Positions 8,431 through 17,282 of a stretch of DNA of 64,000 nucleotides are shown piece by piece (position 1 is the stretch's first letter; each line of letters begins with the position of its first letter). The notes below the pieces were generated by a model. The model saw nothing but the letters and a program-made list of their open reading frames with translations. It was not told the DNA's origin and ran no database searches. The stretch lies in NCBI GenBank assembly GCA_003224145.1, contig QHYN01000199.1, forward strand, positions 17,654-81,653, read 5' to 3'. The position numbers were made by a program, and so were the translations under genes. Origin of the DNA: Acidobacteriota bacterium (GTDB lineage Bacteria > Acidobacteriota > Terriglobia > Acidiferrales > UBA7541).

Positions 8431-11115
8431 TCACTTCTGCCCTAGTGGCACGCGGCGCTTCAGCTCTTCAAACCAGTTGAGCACGACGTTGATTTGAGTC
8501 GGCGCCGCTTCGCCTGCCTCGCTGGGCTTGAGCATCAGGAAGCGCTGCCCATCGGGCGTCACGTCGTAGTTGGTGGTCGATACTGGCGTTGGCACGTACT
8601 CCCCCTCAAAGAGCAACCGTGGTTTCCCCGCAGTGAAACTGGGCTGCGTGACAACAGCCACAGCCATCATCTTGCTGCCGCTCCTATAGAACAGTTCCCT
8701 CCCGCTGGGGTTCCACGCAGGTTCCGTGCCCCCCTCCGTCGAGATTTGCAACTTCCCACCGGGGCCCGGATAGGGCTGCACGTAAACCTCGTAGCGGCCG
8801 GACTCATTCGAGATATAAACCAACCAGCGTCCGTCAGGCGAAAACCGCGGCACAGTTTCGTTGTACGCCGTTCGGAGAAAAGGCTCTGCCTTGCGATCGC
8901 TCAACCGTAGCACCCATATGTCGTAACCCGTCGTCGGACTGATTTCCATGAACGCCAGCAGCTGACCGTCCGGGGACCAGGACATCGGCACCTGGGTGGA
9001 CTGGCTGGTTGTCAATCGCTCCAGTCCGCCACTGCCGTCGGCCCGTTGCCAGCAAATGTTCGCCGACCCTTCCTTGTTGGATTGAAACGCTATCCGCTTG
9101 CCATCGGGCGTCCATACCGCATTGATGTTCGCATTGCCCTCAAACGTAAGTCGCGTCAACGTCTCCCGCGAGAGGTCATACAACCAGTCTTGCGACTCTT
9201 GTTCGGTGATCCCCGTGGCTATCTGTCGTCCGTCGGGGGAAATTCGCGGGAACAAATACGCATGCAGAGGGGCGGCCACGGGTTGCTCTTTGCCACCTCG
9301 ATTGACCCACACCAGCCTGCGTTGGTCCACTTGAAAGCTCCCCGGAACATAGACTAGCGATCCCCCGGCAGAAATGCTGAACTGTGCGGCCCCGCTTGTC
9401 GTGGATTGCCGGACGCCTTCGACCACAGGGACCGCTGTGCCCATGACCGCGAGCCTCTGGGCATCGAACGGCACGGCCATCAGGTTTCCACCTTGCGCAA
9501 AAACCAAGTGGCCAGAGGACGCGTAGCGAGCGTGTGCTGCCCCTTTGATCAGGTTCCGCCTTTCGCCTGTCTCGATTGATTGGATCGCGACCTGCGCGTT
9601 GGTCCAATTAAAGCTCGTCGGTGCAAAAGCAAAGAGCATGGCTTTGCCGCCGGGCAGGAAATCCGGCAGGCGGTGGCTGACCTCCCCTTTCTCGAGATGG
9701 GTCAGCGGTTGCGCCGCACCCCCTGCGTCAGTTACTTGCTGCACAGCCGATACTTGCATTGGTCCAAAAGCAATCATTCCCTGGCCGCTCCAACTGGCCC
9801 CACGCGGAATCATTGCATCGGCAAGCGTGACCACTGCTCCTCCGCTCACCGACACTTTCTTCAACTTTTGGCCTGCAAAAAAACCCAGCCATTGACCGTC
9901 GGGCGAGAAGAAGGGATTGACGGCTCCTTCGGTGCCCGGAACGGGCCTGGCCTCCAGGCTATCCATCGCGCGCAGGTAAATCTGCTGGGCCCCGCTTTGG
10001 ACGGCAACATAGGCGAGGAGAGTGCCGTCTGACGAAAGAGCCACGGCAGGTTGATCCAATCCCGCAAGCCTCTGGCCGGGCGGCAGGGCAATCATGGTGC
10101 GGGTAACAGGCCGTGCCGGTATGGGCTTCAGACTCCAGAACGCAAGGCCGGTGATGGCCGCTAGGACCAACGAGACAGTGCCCCACAGCGCGATTCCTCG
10201 CCACCGAGCGCGCATACTTTTTGCTTGAGCGGTCGAAGCCGACGTGGCTTCTGAACCGCCTTCCGCGATCCATTGCAATTCGCCGGCTAAGTCGGCTGCA
10301 CTTTGCCACCGTTTTTCGGGCTCCTTAGCGACGCAGCGGCGTATCGCATGTTCGAGGGCCGGCGGCGTCATCGGCTTGATCGTGCCGATGGGCGCGGGTT
10401 CTTTCTCCAGAATGGCCGAAGCCACGCTGAGCTGGCTTTTGCCTGGAAACGCGCGCTGGCCCGTGAGCATTTCGTACAGCACTGCGCCTAGCGAAAAAAT
10501 GTCGCTGCGGCTGTCCAGTTCTTTGCCTTCAATCTGTTCGGGAGACATGTACTGAAACGTCCCCACAATCGTTCCTTGTGCCGTCACCGGAGAATCCTGC
10601 GTCACGGCCGCTGTCAGCGTGGCCACGCTGGCCAGCAGCGCAGCTGGTTTGGCAAGGCCGAAGTCCAACAATTTCGCGCCGGTCGGCGTCAGCATGATGT
10701 TGCCCGGCTTCAGGTCGCGATGGACAACTCCGCTGCGATGCGCCTTGTCCAGCGCATCCGCGATTTGCATCCCGTACTTGAGCACCTGCTCCAGCGGCAG
10801 CGGTCCTTTCTCCAGCCGCTTCGCTAGCGTCTCCCCTTCCACGCACTCCATCACGAGATAATCGATGCCGTCCTGATTTCCCACATCGTGCAGCACGCAA
10901 ATGTGAGGGTGATTCAAACTGGAAATGGTCTTCGCCTCGCGTTCGAAGCGTTGCTTGCGGACGGAATCATTCGAAAGTTGCGAAGGCAAAATCTTGATGG
11001 CCACGTCACGCTCCAGCCGTGTATCGCGTGCGCGATACACCTCGCCCATCCCGCCCGCCCCCAGCGGCGACTGAATCTCATACGGCCCAAGTTTTGTGCC
11101 TGAAACGAGAGGCAT
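8431..11115 (-). CDS. Membrane Ser/Thr protein kinase with C-terminal TolB/PD40 propeller
   Basis: The product is 894 residues. A Hanks-type kinase domain fills about 1-275: glycine loop LGAGGMGEVYRA, Lys41, catalytic VHRDLKPGN (Asp134), DFGLAK (151-156) and SPEQ. One transmembrane helix lies near residues 310-330 (ALWGTVSLVLAAITGLAFW). A propeller of PD40/WD40-like blades follows (SPDGRQIATG, TPDGKRIAFQS, SPDGRWLVYIS), probably outside the membrane. This layout is common in Acidobacteriota and fits a sensor kinase, ligand unknown. A TATAAT box ends 11 bases before the ATG and no Shine-Dalgarno is seen, so the mRNA may be nearly leaderless. Confidence 0.95.
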   Translation of the reverse strand: MPLVSGTKLGPYEIQSPLGAGGMGEVYRARDTRLERDVAIKILPSQLSNDSVRKQRFEREAKTISSLNHPHICVLHDVGNQDGIDYLVMECVEGETLAKRLEKGPLPLEQVLKYGMQIADALDKAHRSGVVHRDLKPGNIMLTPTGAKLLDFGLAKPAALLASVATLTAAVTQDSPVTAQGTIVGTFQYMSPEQIEGKELDSRSDIFSLGAVLYEMLTGQRAFPGKSQLSVASAILEKEPAPIGTIKPMTPPALEHAIRRCVAKEPEKRWQSAADLAGELQWIAEGGSEATSASTAQAKSMRARWRGIALWGTVSLVLAAITGLAFWSLKPIPARPVTRTMIALPPGQRLAGLDQPAVALSSDGTLLAYVAVQSGAQQIYLRAMDSLEARPVPGTEGAVNPFFSPDGQWLGFFAGQKLKKVSVSGGAVVTLADAMIPRGASWSGQGMIAFGPMQVSAVQQVTDAGGAAQPLTHLEKGEVSHRLPDFLPGGKAMLFAFAPTSFNWTNAQVAIQSIETGERRNLIKGAAHARYASSGHLVFAQGGNLMAVPFDAQRLAVMGTAVPVVEGVRQSTTSGAAQFSISAGGSLVYVPGSFQVDQRRLVWVNRGGKEQPVAAPLHAYLFPRISPDGRQIATGITEQESQDWLYDLSRETLTRLTFEGNANINAVWTPDGKRIAFQSNKEGSANICWQRADGSGGLERLTTSQSTQVPMSWSPDGQLLAFMEISPTTGYDIWVLRLSDRKAEPFLRTAYNETVPRFSPDGRWLVYISNESGRYEVYVQPYPGPGGKLQISTEGGTEPAWNPSGRELFYRSGSKMMAVAVVTQPSFTAGKPRLLFEGEYVPTPVSTTNYDVTPDGQRFLMLKPSEAGEAAPTQINVVLNWFEELKRRVPLGQK

Positions 11116-11126
11116 GATTGGCCGCG

Positions 11127-11132
11127 ATTATA
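11127..11132 (-). promoter_or_regulatory. -10 box (TATAAT) just before the kinase start
   Basis: On the minus strand TATAAT ends 11 bases before the ATG at 11115. A start site about 7 bases downstream of the box would leave a leader of only about 4 bases. No recognisable -35 hexamer is seen at 16-18 bp. Confidence 0.45.
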
Positions 11133-11213
11133 CTCCCGAGGAACCTGCGCACGGTACGTCCAACCCCGACTGTCGGAAGAAAGCCTGTTGGAATGTGCCC
11201 CTCACCTGGGGAC

Positions 11214-13457
11214 TTAGCGTGCGCGGAGAATCATTCGAATCTGGTCCAGCAATTGTCCCAGTTGCGTGGTATTGCAGGGCGCCTCGCCGAAGCGGGCGTG
11301 CGCGTAAAGCTGCGTAAATTCCCAGACTGCCGGAGCAAGCTGCGGCGAATGTACCGCTGCGGCGAATTCGAAAGGCGTTTGCGTCTCCGTCCGCACCAGG
11401 CCGCGCCGTGCCATCATCCGCAGCAGTTCGGCATACAGCCGCGAGGCAAGCTGCGGATCGGCGCGTACCGCTTTCGACGCGCGAATCCGCAGGAAGAGTC
11501 GAAATCGACGAAGCAGTTCCACCGGCACGTTGTACCGCAGCGCGACGAGCAACAGCACCAGCGCAGCCGGCAGCAGATAGCCCAGCGTGCCATGTTGAAA
11601 TTGCCAGGCCTTCAGCCATCTCTTGCCGTTGCGTTGTTTGCGTTCGAACCAGATCCGCGCTGCGTCTCCCCAATTCTTCGAGCTGCGCTGCAGGTTCTGC
11701 GCCAGCGCCACTTGGTGTGCGAAATCGTAGCCGATCACCCATTCATTCCAGGTCATCTCCATCCAGTCGACGTACATTCCGAGCCGCGTCAGAAAGCTGC
11801 TCCCGCTATCCGGGCCTGCGGGCGTGGGATCGAAGACCTGCCAGCCGATTCCGGGGAAGTACGCTTCCACCCAGCTGTGCGCGTCGCTCGCGCGCACGAT
11901 GTAATCTCCGCCCAGGTCGTTGTATTCCCCGGGAAGAAACCCGTTCACTTCGCGCGAGGGAATGCCCAGCGTTCGAAGCATGATGGCCATGGCCGAAGCG
12001 AAGTACTCACAGTGTCCTGCGCGCGTTTCGAACAGGAAATGCGCCAGCGGATCATCACCTGGTTTTCCGGCCAGATTCAGCGTGTATGCGAATCGGCTTC
12101 GCAAGTAGTTCTGGATTCGAATGGCCTGATCGAATGGCGTCTGCGCGTTTTTGGTGATTTCGCGCGCCAGTTCCGGAATGCGCGGATCAAGCTCCGGCAA
12201 TTGCAGATAGGTTGCGGCAATCTCTTCCGGATAATTTTTCGATGCCGCGCGTAATTTTGTCGTGTTGGCCGCCGGTAAACGCGAAACCCCTGCGTACCGC
12301 ACGGCTGCGAAGTTTCGAAAAGGGTTGAAGAGGGAGTCCGTGGAGTCTTTCAGAATGTACGTTTGGCGCATGGCGTTGAAGGAATTCCCGGCTTCGCCCG
12401 TGAGATTTGCTTGGAGCGACAAAACTCTTCCCGGAACAAAAATCGCGTCCGTGGCAATCGGCTCGAGGAAGACGGTGTACCGCATCGTCTGCTCTGCCGC
12501 GCCTGTCTGCTGCGCCGCATCGCCCGTGTAAATCCAGCCGTCTGCGCCTGTCCGCAGCCTCTGCGGGTCGCGCGCGGAGGAACTCCAGCGCCTTCCGTCG
12601 AAAGTGGTCAGCGCGATGCCCCTCCAGCGTAGCAGATCGTACCCAATCGGCTTTCCCGTTTCCACGCGCATGACCACCGCGGAATTTTTCTTAATCTCTC
12701 CGATCTGGCCCAGTTCGACATCCTCCGTGAAACCGGTCATCAGCGACGGGCTGAAGCTGGCGCGCCCCAGGTATCCGGCGCTGAACCGCGGGAAAAAGAA
12801 GAAGAGCATCCCTCCGAGAAGAATGGCTCCCAGGGCCACGCTGAGCGCGGCAAGACTCAGCGCGCGATTGAGCTTGCGGTCTTTTTCCCGGTGCACCTGC
12901 GGAGCGGGCGAAACCGCGCCGGCGGCGCCGCGGCGCAATTCCATTCCGATGAATGTGGAGACCCCGAACAGGAGAAAAATGAAAAAAAGAATCAGAAAAG
13001 TCGTGTCCACAGTAAGAATTGCCGAAGCCAGAATCGCTGCAAACGACAGCATGCTGAGAAAGAGGGCGTCGCGGTCATTCGAGGCACTGTAAAAGCGGAC
13101 CAGCATGGCGAAGATCAAAAAATGCACCACTGCGAGAAGCAGGGCGTAAAGCGGCGGATTCGAAGAACTGCCGACAAAAAATCGCGAGAGAAACACCGCG
13201 TCCAGCGGGAAAAAGGCCAGATACGCAACCAGGCTCCAGGTGGCCCCGCGGTGGGAAAGTTCGGCGGACCGTCCGTGCCACCACCGGTAACCTTTGTACA
13301 GTGCGGCGAAGGGGGCAGCCAGGGAAGTGATCCAATCCAGCTTTCCGGTGCCCGCCAGCGTGACAATCGCAGTCAGAATGAGCAGCGAAAGCGAGGCGCG
13401 AAAGAAACGCTCGGCGGGCAACGCGGGTGCAGGCGGAGCTGCAACAGTCTCGGTCAT
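11214..13457 (-). CDS. DUF3488/transglutaminase-like membrane protein (TgpA type)
   Basis: The 747-residue product has an N-terminal block of about six transmembrane helices (residues about 20-230, DUF3488), a large loop, and a transglutaminase-like core near residues 440-540. The core has Cys in RAGHCEYFASAMAIMLRTLG, His in SDAHSWVEAYFPG and Asp in WQVFDPTPAG, a plausible catalytic triad. A further helix (LGYLLPAALVLLLVAL) and a C-terminal DUF4129-like segment follow. Genes of this type usually sit beside moxR and DUF58; here those genes are about 4 kb away on the same strand, separated by mutY and a kinase gene. Confidence 0.92.
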   Translation of the reverse strand: MTETVAAPPAPALPAERFFRASLSLLILTAIVTLAGTGKLDWITSLAAPFAALYKGYRWWHGRSAELSHRGATWSLVAYLAFFPLDAVFLSRFFVGSSSNPPLYALLLAVVHFLIFAMLVRFYSASNDRDALFLSMLSFAAILASAILTVDTTFLILFFIFLLFGVSTFIGMELRRGAAGAVSPAPQVHREKDRKLNRALSLAALSVALGAILLGGMLFFFFPRFSAGYLGRASFSPSLMTGFTEDVELGQIGEIKKNSAVVMRVETGKPIGYDLLRWRGIALTTFDGRRWSSSARDPQRLRTGADGWIYTGDAAQQTGAAEQTMRYTVFLEPIATDAIFVPGRVLSLQANLTGEAGNSFNAMRQTYILKDSTDSLFNPFRNFAAVRYAGVSRLPAANTTKLRAASKNYPEEIAATYLQLPELDPRIPELAREITKNAQTPFDQAIRIQNYLRSRFAYTLNLAGKPGDDPLAHFLFETRAGHCEYFASAMAIMLRTLGIPSREVNGFLPGEYNDLGGDYIVRASDAHSWVEAYFPGIGWQVFDPTPAGPDSGSSFLTRLGMYVDWMEMTWNEWVIGYDFAHQVALAQNLQRSSKNWGDAARIWFERKQRNGKRWLKAWQFQHGTLGYLLPAALVLLLVALRYNVPVELLRRFRLFLRIRASKAVRADPQLASRLYAELLRMMARRGLVRTETQTPFEFAAAVHSPQLAPAVWEFTQLYAHARFGEAPCNTTQLGQLLDQIRMILRAR

Positions 13458-13515
13458 GGTCGATTTTCTATCCTAGCATCCGCAGGCACTGCCGAAGCGA
13501 CGCCGCGCCAAAGCT

Positions 13516-15066
13516 CTAACGAAAAGATAACTCTCTGCGTTTCTGTGAGACAGAAGAAACCGCTTCCAGTGCGGCGCGGGCGATTTTCCGCGTGAGATTG
13601 GAAACGGGGAGGACGGTGACTTCTTGCAACGGAACACGTTCCGCCCCCTTGATGCGAGGAAGTTTTTTTGTGTTGATGCGATAGGGCTGCACGGTGATGG
13701 CACGGTACGTTACGGTGTGGCGAATCTTACCGGCAGCAAAGAGACGCAGATTTCCATTCTGCTTCTTGGCGACAAGTTCCCCCAGAACGCTGCGCAATTT
13801 CGCGACGGAATCTCCGCTGACAGGAACTGTCGGGAAGTGCCACAGTCTGGAAACTGTTGCCGGAACGTAATCGGCGAGAGATTCGTTGTTTTGGTCTTCG
13901 GGCGGGGGAAGCAACAGGGTCCATCCGTTTTCATCCGCAAAGACAGCCGCGGCGAGATGGATTTCCACGGTGGCATGCTTCTTGCGTTTTTCGGGAAGGG
14001 ATCCGGCGATGCCCAATTTGCAGCCTTCACAAAATTGCGCGACGGGACAGATGAGGCATTGCGGCGATTTGGGAGTGCACCTTGTAGCGCCCAGTTCCAT
14101 CATGGCCTGATTCCAATCGCCGGGTGATTCCGGATCAAGCAAAGAGTTCGCCATTTCCTGCAAACCCTGCCAGCGCTGCGATTCCCGGAGGTAGCCGCCA
14201 ATCGTGCCGATGCGGGCGAGGACACGCGCGACGTTACCATCGAGCACCGCCAGTTTTTCGCCGAACGCGATGCTCAAGACCGCAGGAGCGGTATAGTTTC
14301 CAATTCCTGGCAGTGCAAGAAGTTCTTCCAGGTTGGCTGGAAAGTTTCCGCCGTGACGCACAACAACTTGTTGCGCCGCTTTTTGCAGATTGCGCGCGCG
14401 GCCGTAGTAGCCGAGGCCGGACCACAGGCGCAGCACTTCGTTCTCCGGCGCCGTCGCGAGCGACTGAACATTGGGAAAGCGCTCGACGAAACGCTCGTAA
14501 TACGGAATCACCACAGCAACACGCGTTTGCTGGAGCATGATTTCTGAGAGCCAGATGCGGTAAGGATCTTTTGTGCGGCGCCACGGCAGGTCGCGCCGGA
14601 ATTGGCGAAACCAACCGAGCAGTTGTTCCCGGAATTCAGCGAGTTCGTGGCCTTTCAACATCGTGCGTGGGAATTCTCGCACAACTGTTCCCGTAAGACG
14701 AAAGACGAAAAGAGACTCCTTCTCACGGGAGTCGACAATCCCAAACTTTGCTGGCCGCTCTCGCCCGGGACCTGAAGTTACCCCCCAGCCACCGCTGATC
14801 GCCGGGATGATCCAAATCTCAGATCCGGCGGCGATGGGACTCGCAAGTCCACCGGTATAGCGGACATTCTCGTCCCCGATGAAAAGATTGACGTGTTCCC
14901 GGATTTGTCCTTGTTCCGTGGCCATGCGATCTCGGACGCGGGGATAGAGCTTCCACAACGCAGACAATGCGTCCGCCAAAGTAGCTGGTGACTGTTCGAT
15001 CTCGATGGTATTGCGCCCATCGGTGAACTCACGCAAAGTCCCTGGAATGTGAAACGTCACCGGCAC
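13516..15066 (-). CDS. mutY: A/G-specific adenine glycosylase with an in-frame N-terminal MoaD/ThiS-like domain
   Basis: The open frame has 516 residues. Residues about 136-516 are MutY, which removes adenine opposite 8-oxoguanine: Glu in IMLQQTRV, the HhH-GPD segment LPGIGNYTAPAVLSIAFG, catalytic Asp in VLDGNVARV, a 4Fe-4S site of spacing C-x6-C-x2-C-x5-C (CTPKSPQCLICPVAQFC), and a C-terminal NUDIX-like domain. Residues 1-93 are a separate ubiquitin-like fold ending in Gly-Gly. A 42-residue linker joins them. MutY could start on its own at ATG 14661 (MLKGHELAEF). The GTG at 15066 has AAGGTGAT four bases upstream. The join may be a true fusion, a recent stop loss or a sequence error. Confidence 0.85.
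   Translation of the reverse strand: MPVTFHIPGTLREFTDGRNTIEIEQSPATLADALSALWKLYPRVRDRMATEQGQIREHVNLFIGDENVRYTGGLASPIAAGSEIWIIPAISGGWGVTSGPGRERPAKFGIVDSREKESLFVFRLTGTVVREFPRTMLKGHELAEFREQLLGWFRQFRRDLPWRRTKDPYRIWLSEIMLQQTRVAVVIPYYERFVERFPNVQSLATAPENEVLRLWSGLGYYGRARNLQKAAQQVVVRHGGNFPANLEELLALPGIGNYTAPAVLSIAFGEKLAVLDGNVARVLARIGTIGGYLRESQRWQGLQEMANSLLDPESPGDWNQAMMELGATRCTPKSPQCLICPVAQFCEGCKLGIAGSLPEKRKKHATVEIHLAAAVFADENGWTLLLPPPEDQNNESLADYVPATVSRLWHFPTVPVSGDSVAKLRSVLGELVAKKQNGNLRLFAAGKIRHTVTYRAITVQPYRINTKKLPRIKGAERVPLQEVTVLPVSNLTRKIARAALEAVSSVSQKRRELSFR
14714..14733 (-). terminator. Terminator-like hairpin between the MoaD-like and MutY parts
   Basis: On the minus strand GACTCC, an 8-base loop and GGAGTC form a 6-bp stem, followed by a T-rich run (TCTCTTTTCGTCTTTCG). 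It lies in the linker of the fused ORF, where a gap between two once-separate genes would be expected. The stem is short, so activity is uncertain. Confidence 0.4.
14788..15066 (-). other. MoaD/ThiS-like ubiquitin-fold domain ending in Gly-Gly (part of the mutY ORF)
   Basis: Residues 1-93 have the beta-grasp pattern of MoaD/ThiS/SAMP sulfur carriers: VTFHIPGTLREF, a helix with LADALSALWKLYP, HVNLFIGDENV, and the end SEIWIIPAISGG. Sulfur carriers normally stop right after Gly-Gly so that the C-terminal carboxylate can be adenylated. Here the next codon is TGG (Trp), one transition from TGA, and translation continues into MutY. Its start is 3 bases after the stop of the BNR-kinase gene, and its ribosome binding site overlaps that gene's end, so the two are probably translationally coupled. 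Confidence 0.8.
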
Positions 15067-15069
15067 GGA

Positions 15070-17175
15070 TCACCTTTTGGTTCGGCGAGACTTGTGTGTC
15101 GCGCGAGATTTCGATGGAGGGGAAGTGGGGAGAGCCATTTTGGGCAACCTTGGTCTTGGACCGGCAGATGCGTCCTCGACGACGGCGCTCCGAACGCAGA
15201 CGATCGCCGGCAGGCCATCGAGTATCTTTTCCCATGTCTTCCCTTCATCGCGCGAGCCAAAGAGTTGCCCGCTTCGCGTGCCGAAGTAAACTCCGAGAGG
15301 ATCGAGGCAATCCATTGTCATGGCATCACGCAAGACGGTCTCGTAGGCCCTTTTCTGTGACAACCCCCGCATGAGCGGCTCCCATGAACCGCCCCCGTTG
15401 CGCGTTCGATAGACACGCAATCGTCCATCGCACGTGCAGCGAAACTGGTCGGACTCCACGGGAACGATGTACACCCAGTCCGGGTTTCGAGGGTGTATGA
15501 CCATCGCAAAACCAAAATCCGACGGCACGCCGTTGGCAATGTCCGTCCAGTTTTCGGCACGGTCGTCGGAGCGATACAAGCCAAAATGGTTTTGCAGGAA
15601 GAGGCGCTCGGGATGCGCAGGATGCAGGGCGATCTTGTGCACACATTGCCCGAACTCCGGGTATTTGTCGGGAGTAAACATAACGCGCACACCGCGATTT
15701 CGCGCTTTCCAGGTTTGGCCTCCATCGTCGGTGCGGTAAACGCCGCCGGCGGAGATGGCCACGTACATACGCTGGTTATCGGAGGGATCCGGCAAGATGG
15801 TGTGCAAGGCCAAACCGCCGTTGCTCGGCATCCAGCGCGGGCGGTGCGGATGATCGAACAAGCTGCGCACTAACGACCATGTTTCCCCTCCGTCCCGTGT
15901 CCTGAAAGGCGCGTCCGGTTCCACGCCGCAATACAGCGCGTCCGGTTCCTCTGGCCGGCCCAACCCGATCTGCCAAATGTTCTTTAAGGAAACTCCTGTG
16001 TCGGCGGGAAAGCGAAGGGTCGCTTCCTGCGGATTCGTCCAACTTCTCCCGAAATCGTCGCTGGAGCGCAGCAGCGTGCCCCAATAATTCTGCGTGGACG
16101 CCCAGATACGGTGCTGGCCTCCACGGCTGTCATAAGCCATCGCGTAGACGGCATAACCGTGAAAATACGGCCCGCCAACTTCCCAACGAGTCCGCTGAGT
16201 GTTGGAGCGAAGGATAAACGCTCCTTTTGTCGTTCCCACGAGCAAAAGAAAATCTCCCTTTCTGACTGGAACGTGCCGCACGCTGTGCAAGACCGTAGTG
16301 GTGGGCCCGCCTCGATCGGCTCCGGGTTCAGGGGAAACGTTCACCGCAGACTGAACGGCTTCCAGAGCTGCTTGTACTTCGCCTGCGCGTTGATATCGCT
16401 GGTTGGGCTCCTTGGCCAGGCAGTGCTGGATGATGGCCCAAAGGCCGGGAGGCACCGGAGGGCCGAGCGGCTTAGGCATTTCGCGCAGGATGGCGGAGCT
16501 GATCTCAAAGCCGGTGTGTCCTTCAAAGGGCCGGCGCCCGGAAGCCGCTTCGTAAAGCACAACTCCGAGCCCCCATAAATCGCTGCGGTAGTCGGCTCCC
16601 TCCCCGCGTAAGACTTCGGGCGCCATATACGGCAATGTGCCGCTCATCGTGGACGCGTCCTGCGTCGTTAGAAAGGACTGCGTGGCCGCTTCGGAAATCC
16701 CCTCGGCTGCGCGTTTGGCTAAACCGAAGTCGAGGACTTTGACCAAGCCCTCAGGAGTGACAACAATATTTGCGGTCTTCAGGTCTCGATGGACGATGCC
16801 TTTGTCATGAGCGCGGACGAGTGCACTGGCGATCTGGACGCCATACCGGAGCACCGACTCCGCCGGTAAAGCTGTATCTCCAATCATCGCGCGCAGAGAC
16901 CGGCACTCGACCAGCTCCATCACAATGTAGAGCTCGCCGTCCGTCTCACCCACTTCGTGGATGGTGCAGATGTTGGGATGACCAAGGGAGGAAGAAGCGC
17001 GCGCTTCCCGGAGCAGATTCTGGCCCGCCGATGGACCAAGATCAGCACCCTTTTTGACAATCTTCAGTGCCACATCACGGTGCAACACTTCGTCGCGAGC
17101 GCGATAGACAACACCCATCCCTCCTTCGCCAATCTTCGCCACCACACGGTAATGACCGAGGAACTGGCCGATCAC
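15070..17175 (-). CDS. Ser/Thr protein kinase fused to a BNR/sialidase-like beta-propeller
   Basis: The product is about 701 residues. The kinase domain covers about 5-265: IGEGGMGVVYRARD, Lys38, VHRDLKTAN (Asp131), DFGLAK and MAPEVLRGEG. With no transmembrane helix between, it is joined to a propeller (about 295-680) holding repeated Asp-boxes: SSDDFGRSW, TRDGGETW, TDDGGQTW, TRNGGGSW and SRDEGKTW. The C terminus is basic. The ORF track starts at GTG 17181, but AAAGGAG sits five bases before GTG 17175, which is preferred. The gene is followed after 3 bases by the MoaD-like domain. It should be cytoplasmic, and its substrate is unknown. Confidence 0.92.
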   Translation of the reverse strand: MIGQFLGHYRVVAKIGEGGMGVVYRARDEVLHRDVALKIVKKGADLGPSAGQNLLREARASSSLGHPNICTIHEVGETDGELYIVMELVECRSLRAMIGDTALPAESVLRYGVQIASALVRAHDKGIVHRDLKTANIVVTPEGLVKVLDFGLAKRAAEGISEAATQSFLTTQDASTMSGTLPYMAPEVLRGEGADYRSDLWGLGVVLYEAASGRRPFEGHTGFEISSAILREMPKPLGPPVPPGLWAIIQHCLAKEPNQRYQRAGEVQAALEAVQSAVNVSPEPGADRGGPTTTVLHSVRHVPVRKGDFLLLVGTTKGAFILRSNTQRTRWEVGGPYFHGYAVYAMAYDSRGGQHRIWASTQNYWGTLLRSSDDFGRSWTNPQEATLRFPADTGVSLKNIWQIGLGRPEEPDALYCGVEPDAPFRTRDGGETWSLVRSLFDHPHRPRWMPSNGGLALHTILPDPSDNQRMYVAISAGGVYRTDDGGQTWKARNRGVRVMFTPDKYPEFGQCVHKIALHPAHPERLFLQNHFGLYRSDDRAENWTDIANGVPSDFGFAMVIHPRNPDWVYIVPVESDQFRCTCDGRLRVYRTRNGGGSWEPLMRGLSQKRAYETVLRDAMTMDCLDPLGVYFGTRSGQLFGSRDEGKTWEKILDGLPAIVCVRSAVVEDASAGPRPRLPKMALPTSPPSKSRATHKSRRTKR

Positions 17176-17282
17176 AGGCACTCCTTTCGGACCTCATGCT
17201 AGGCTGTGCGCCGGACGTCCGTCAACCAAGTCTCGGTCCGAGCTCCAAGGATGGTGTCTAAACCAGCCAGAAAATGTATCAA

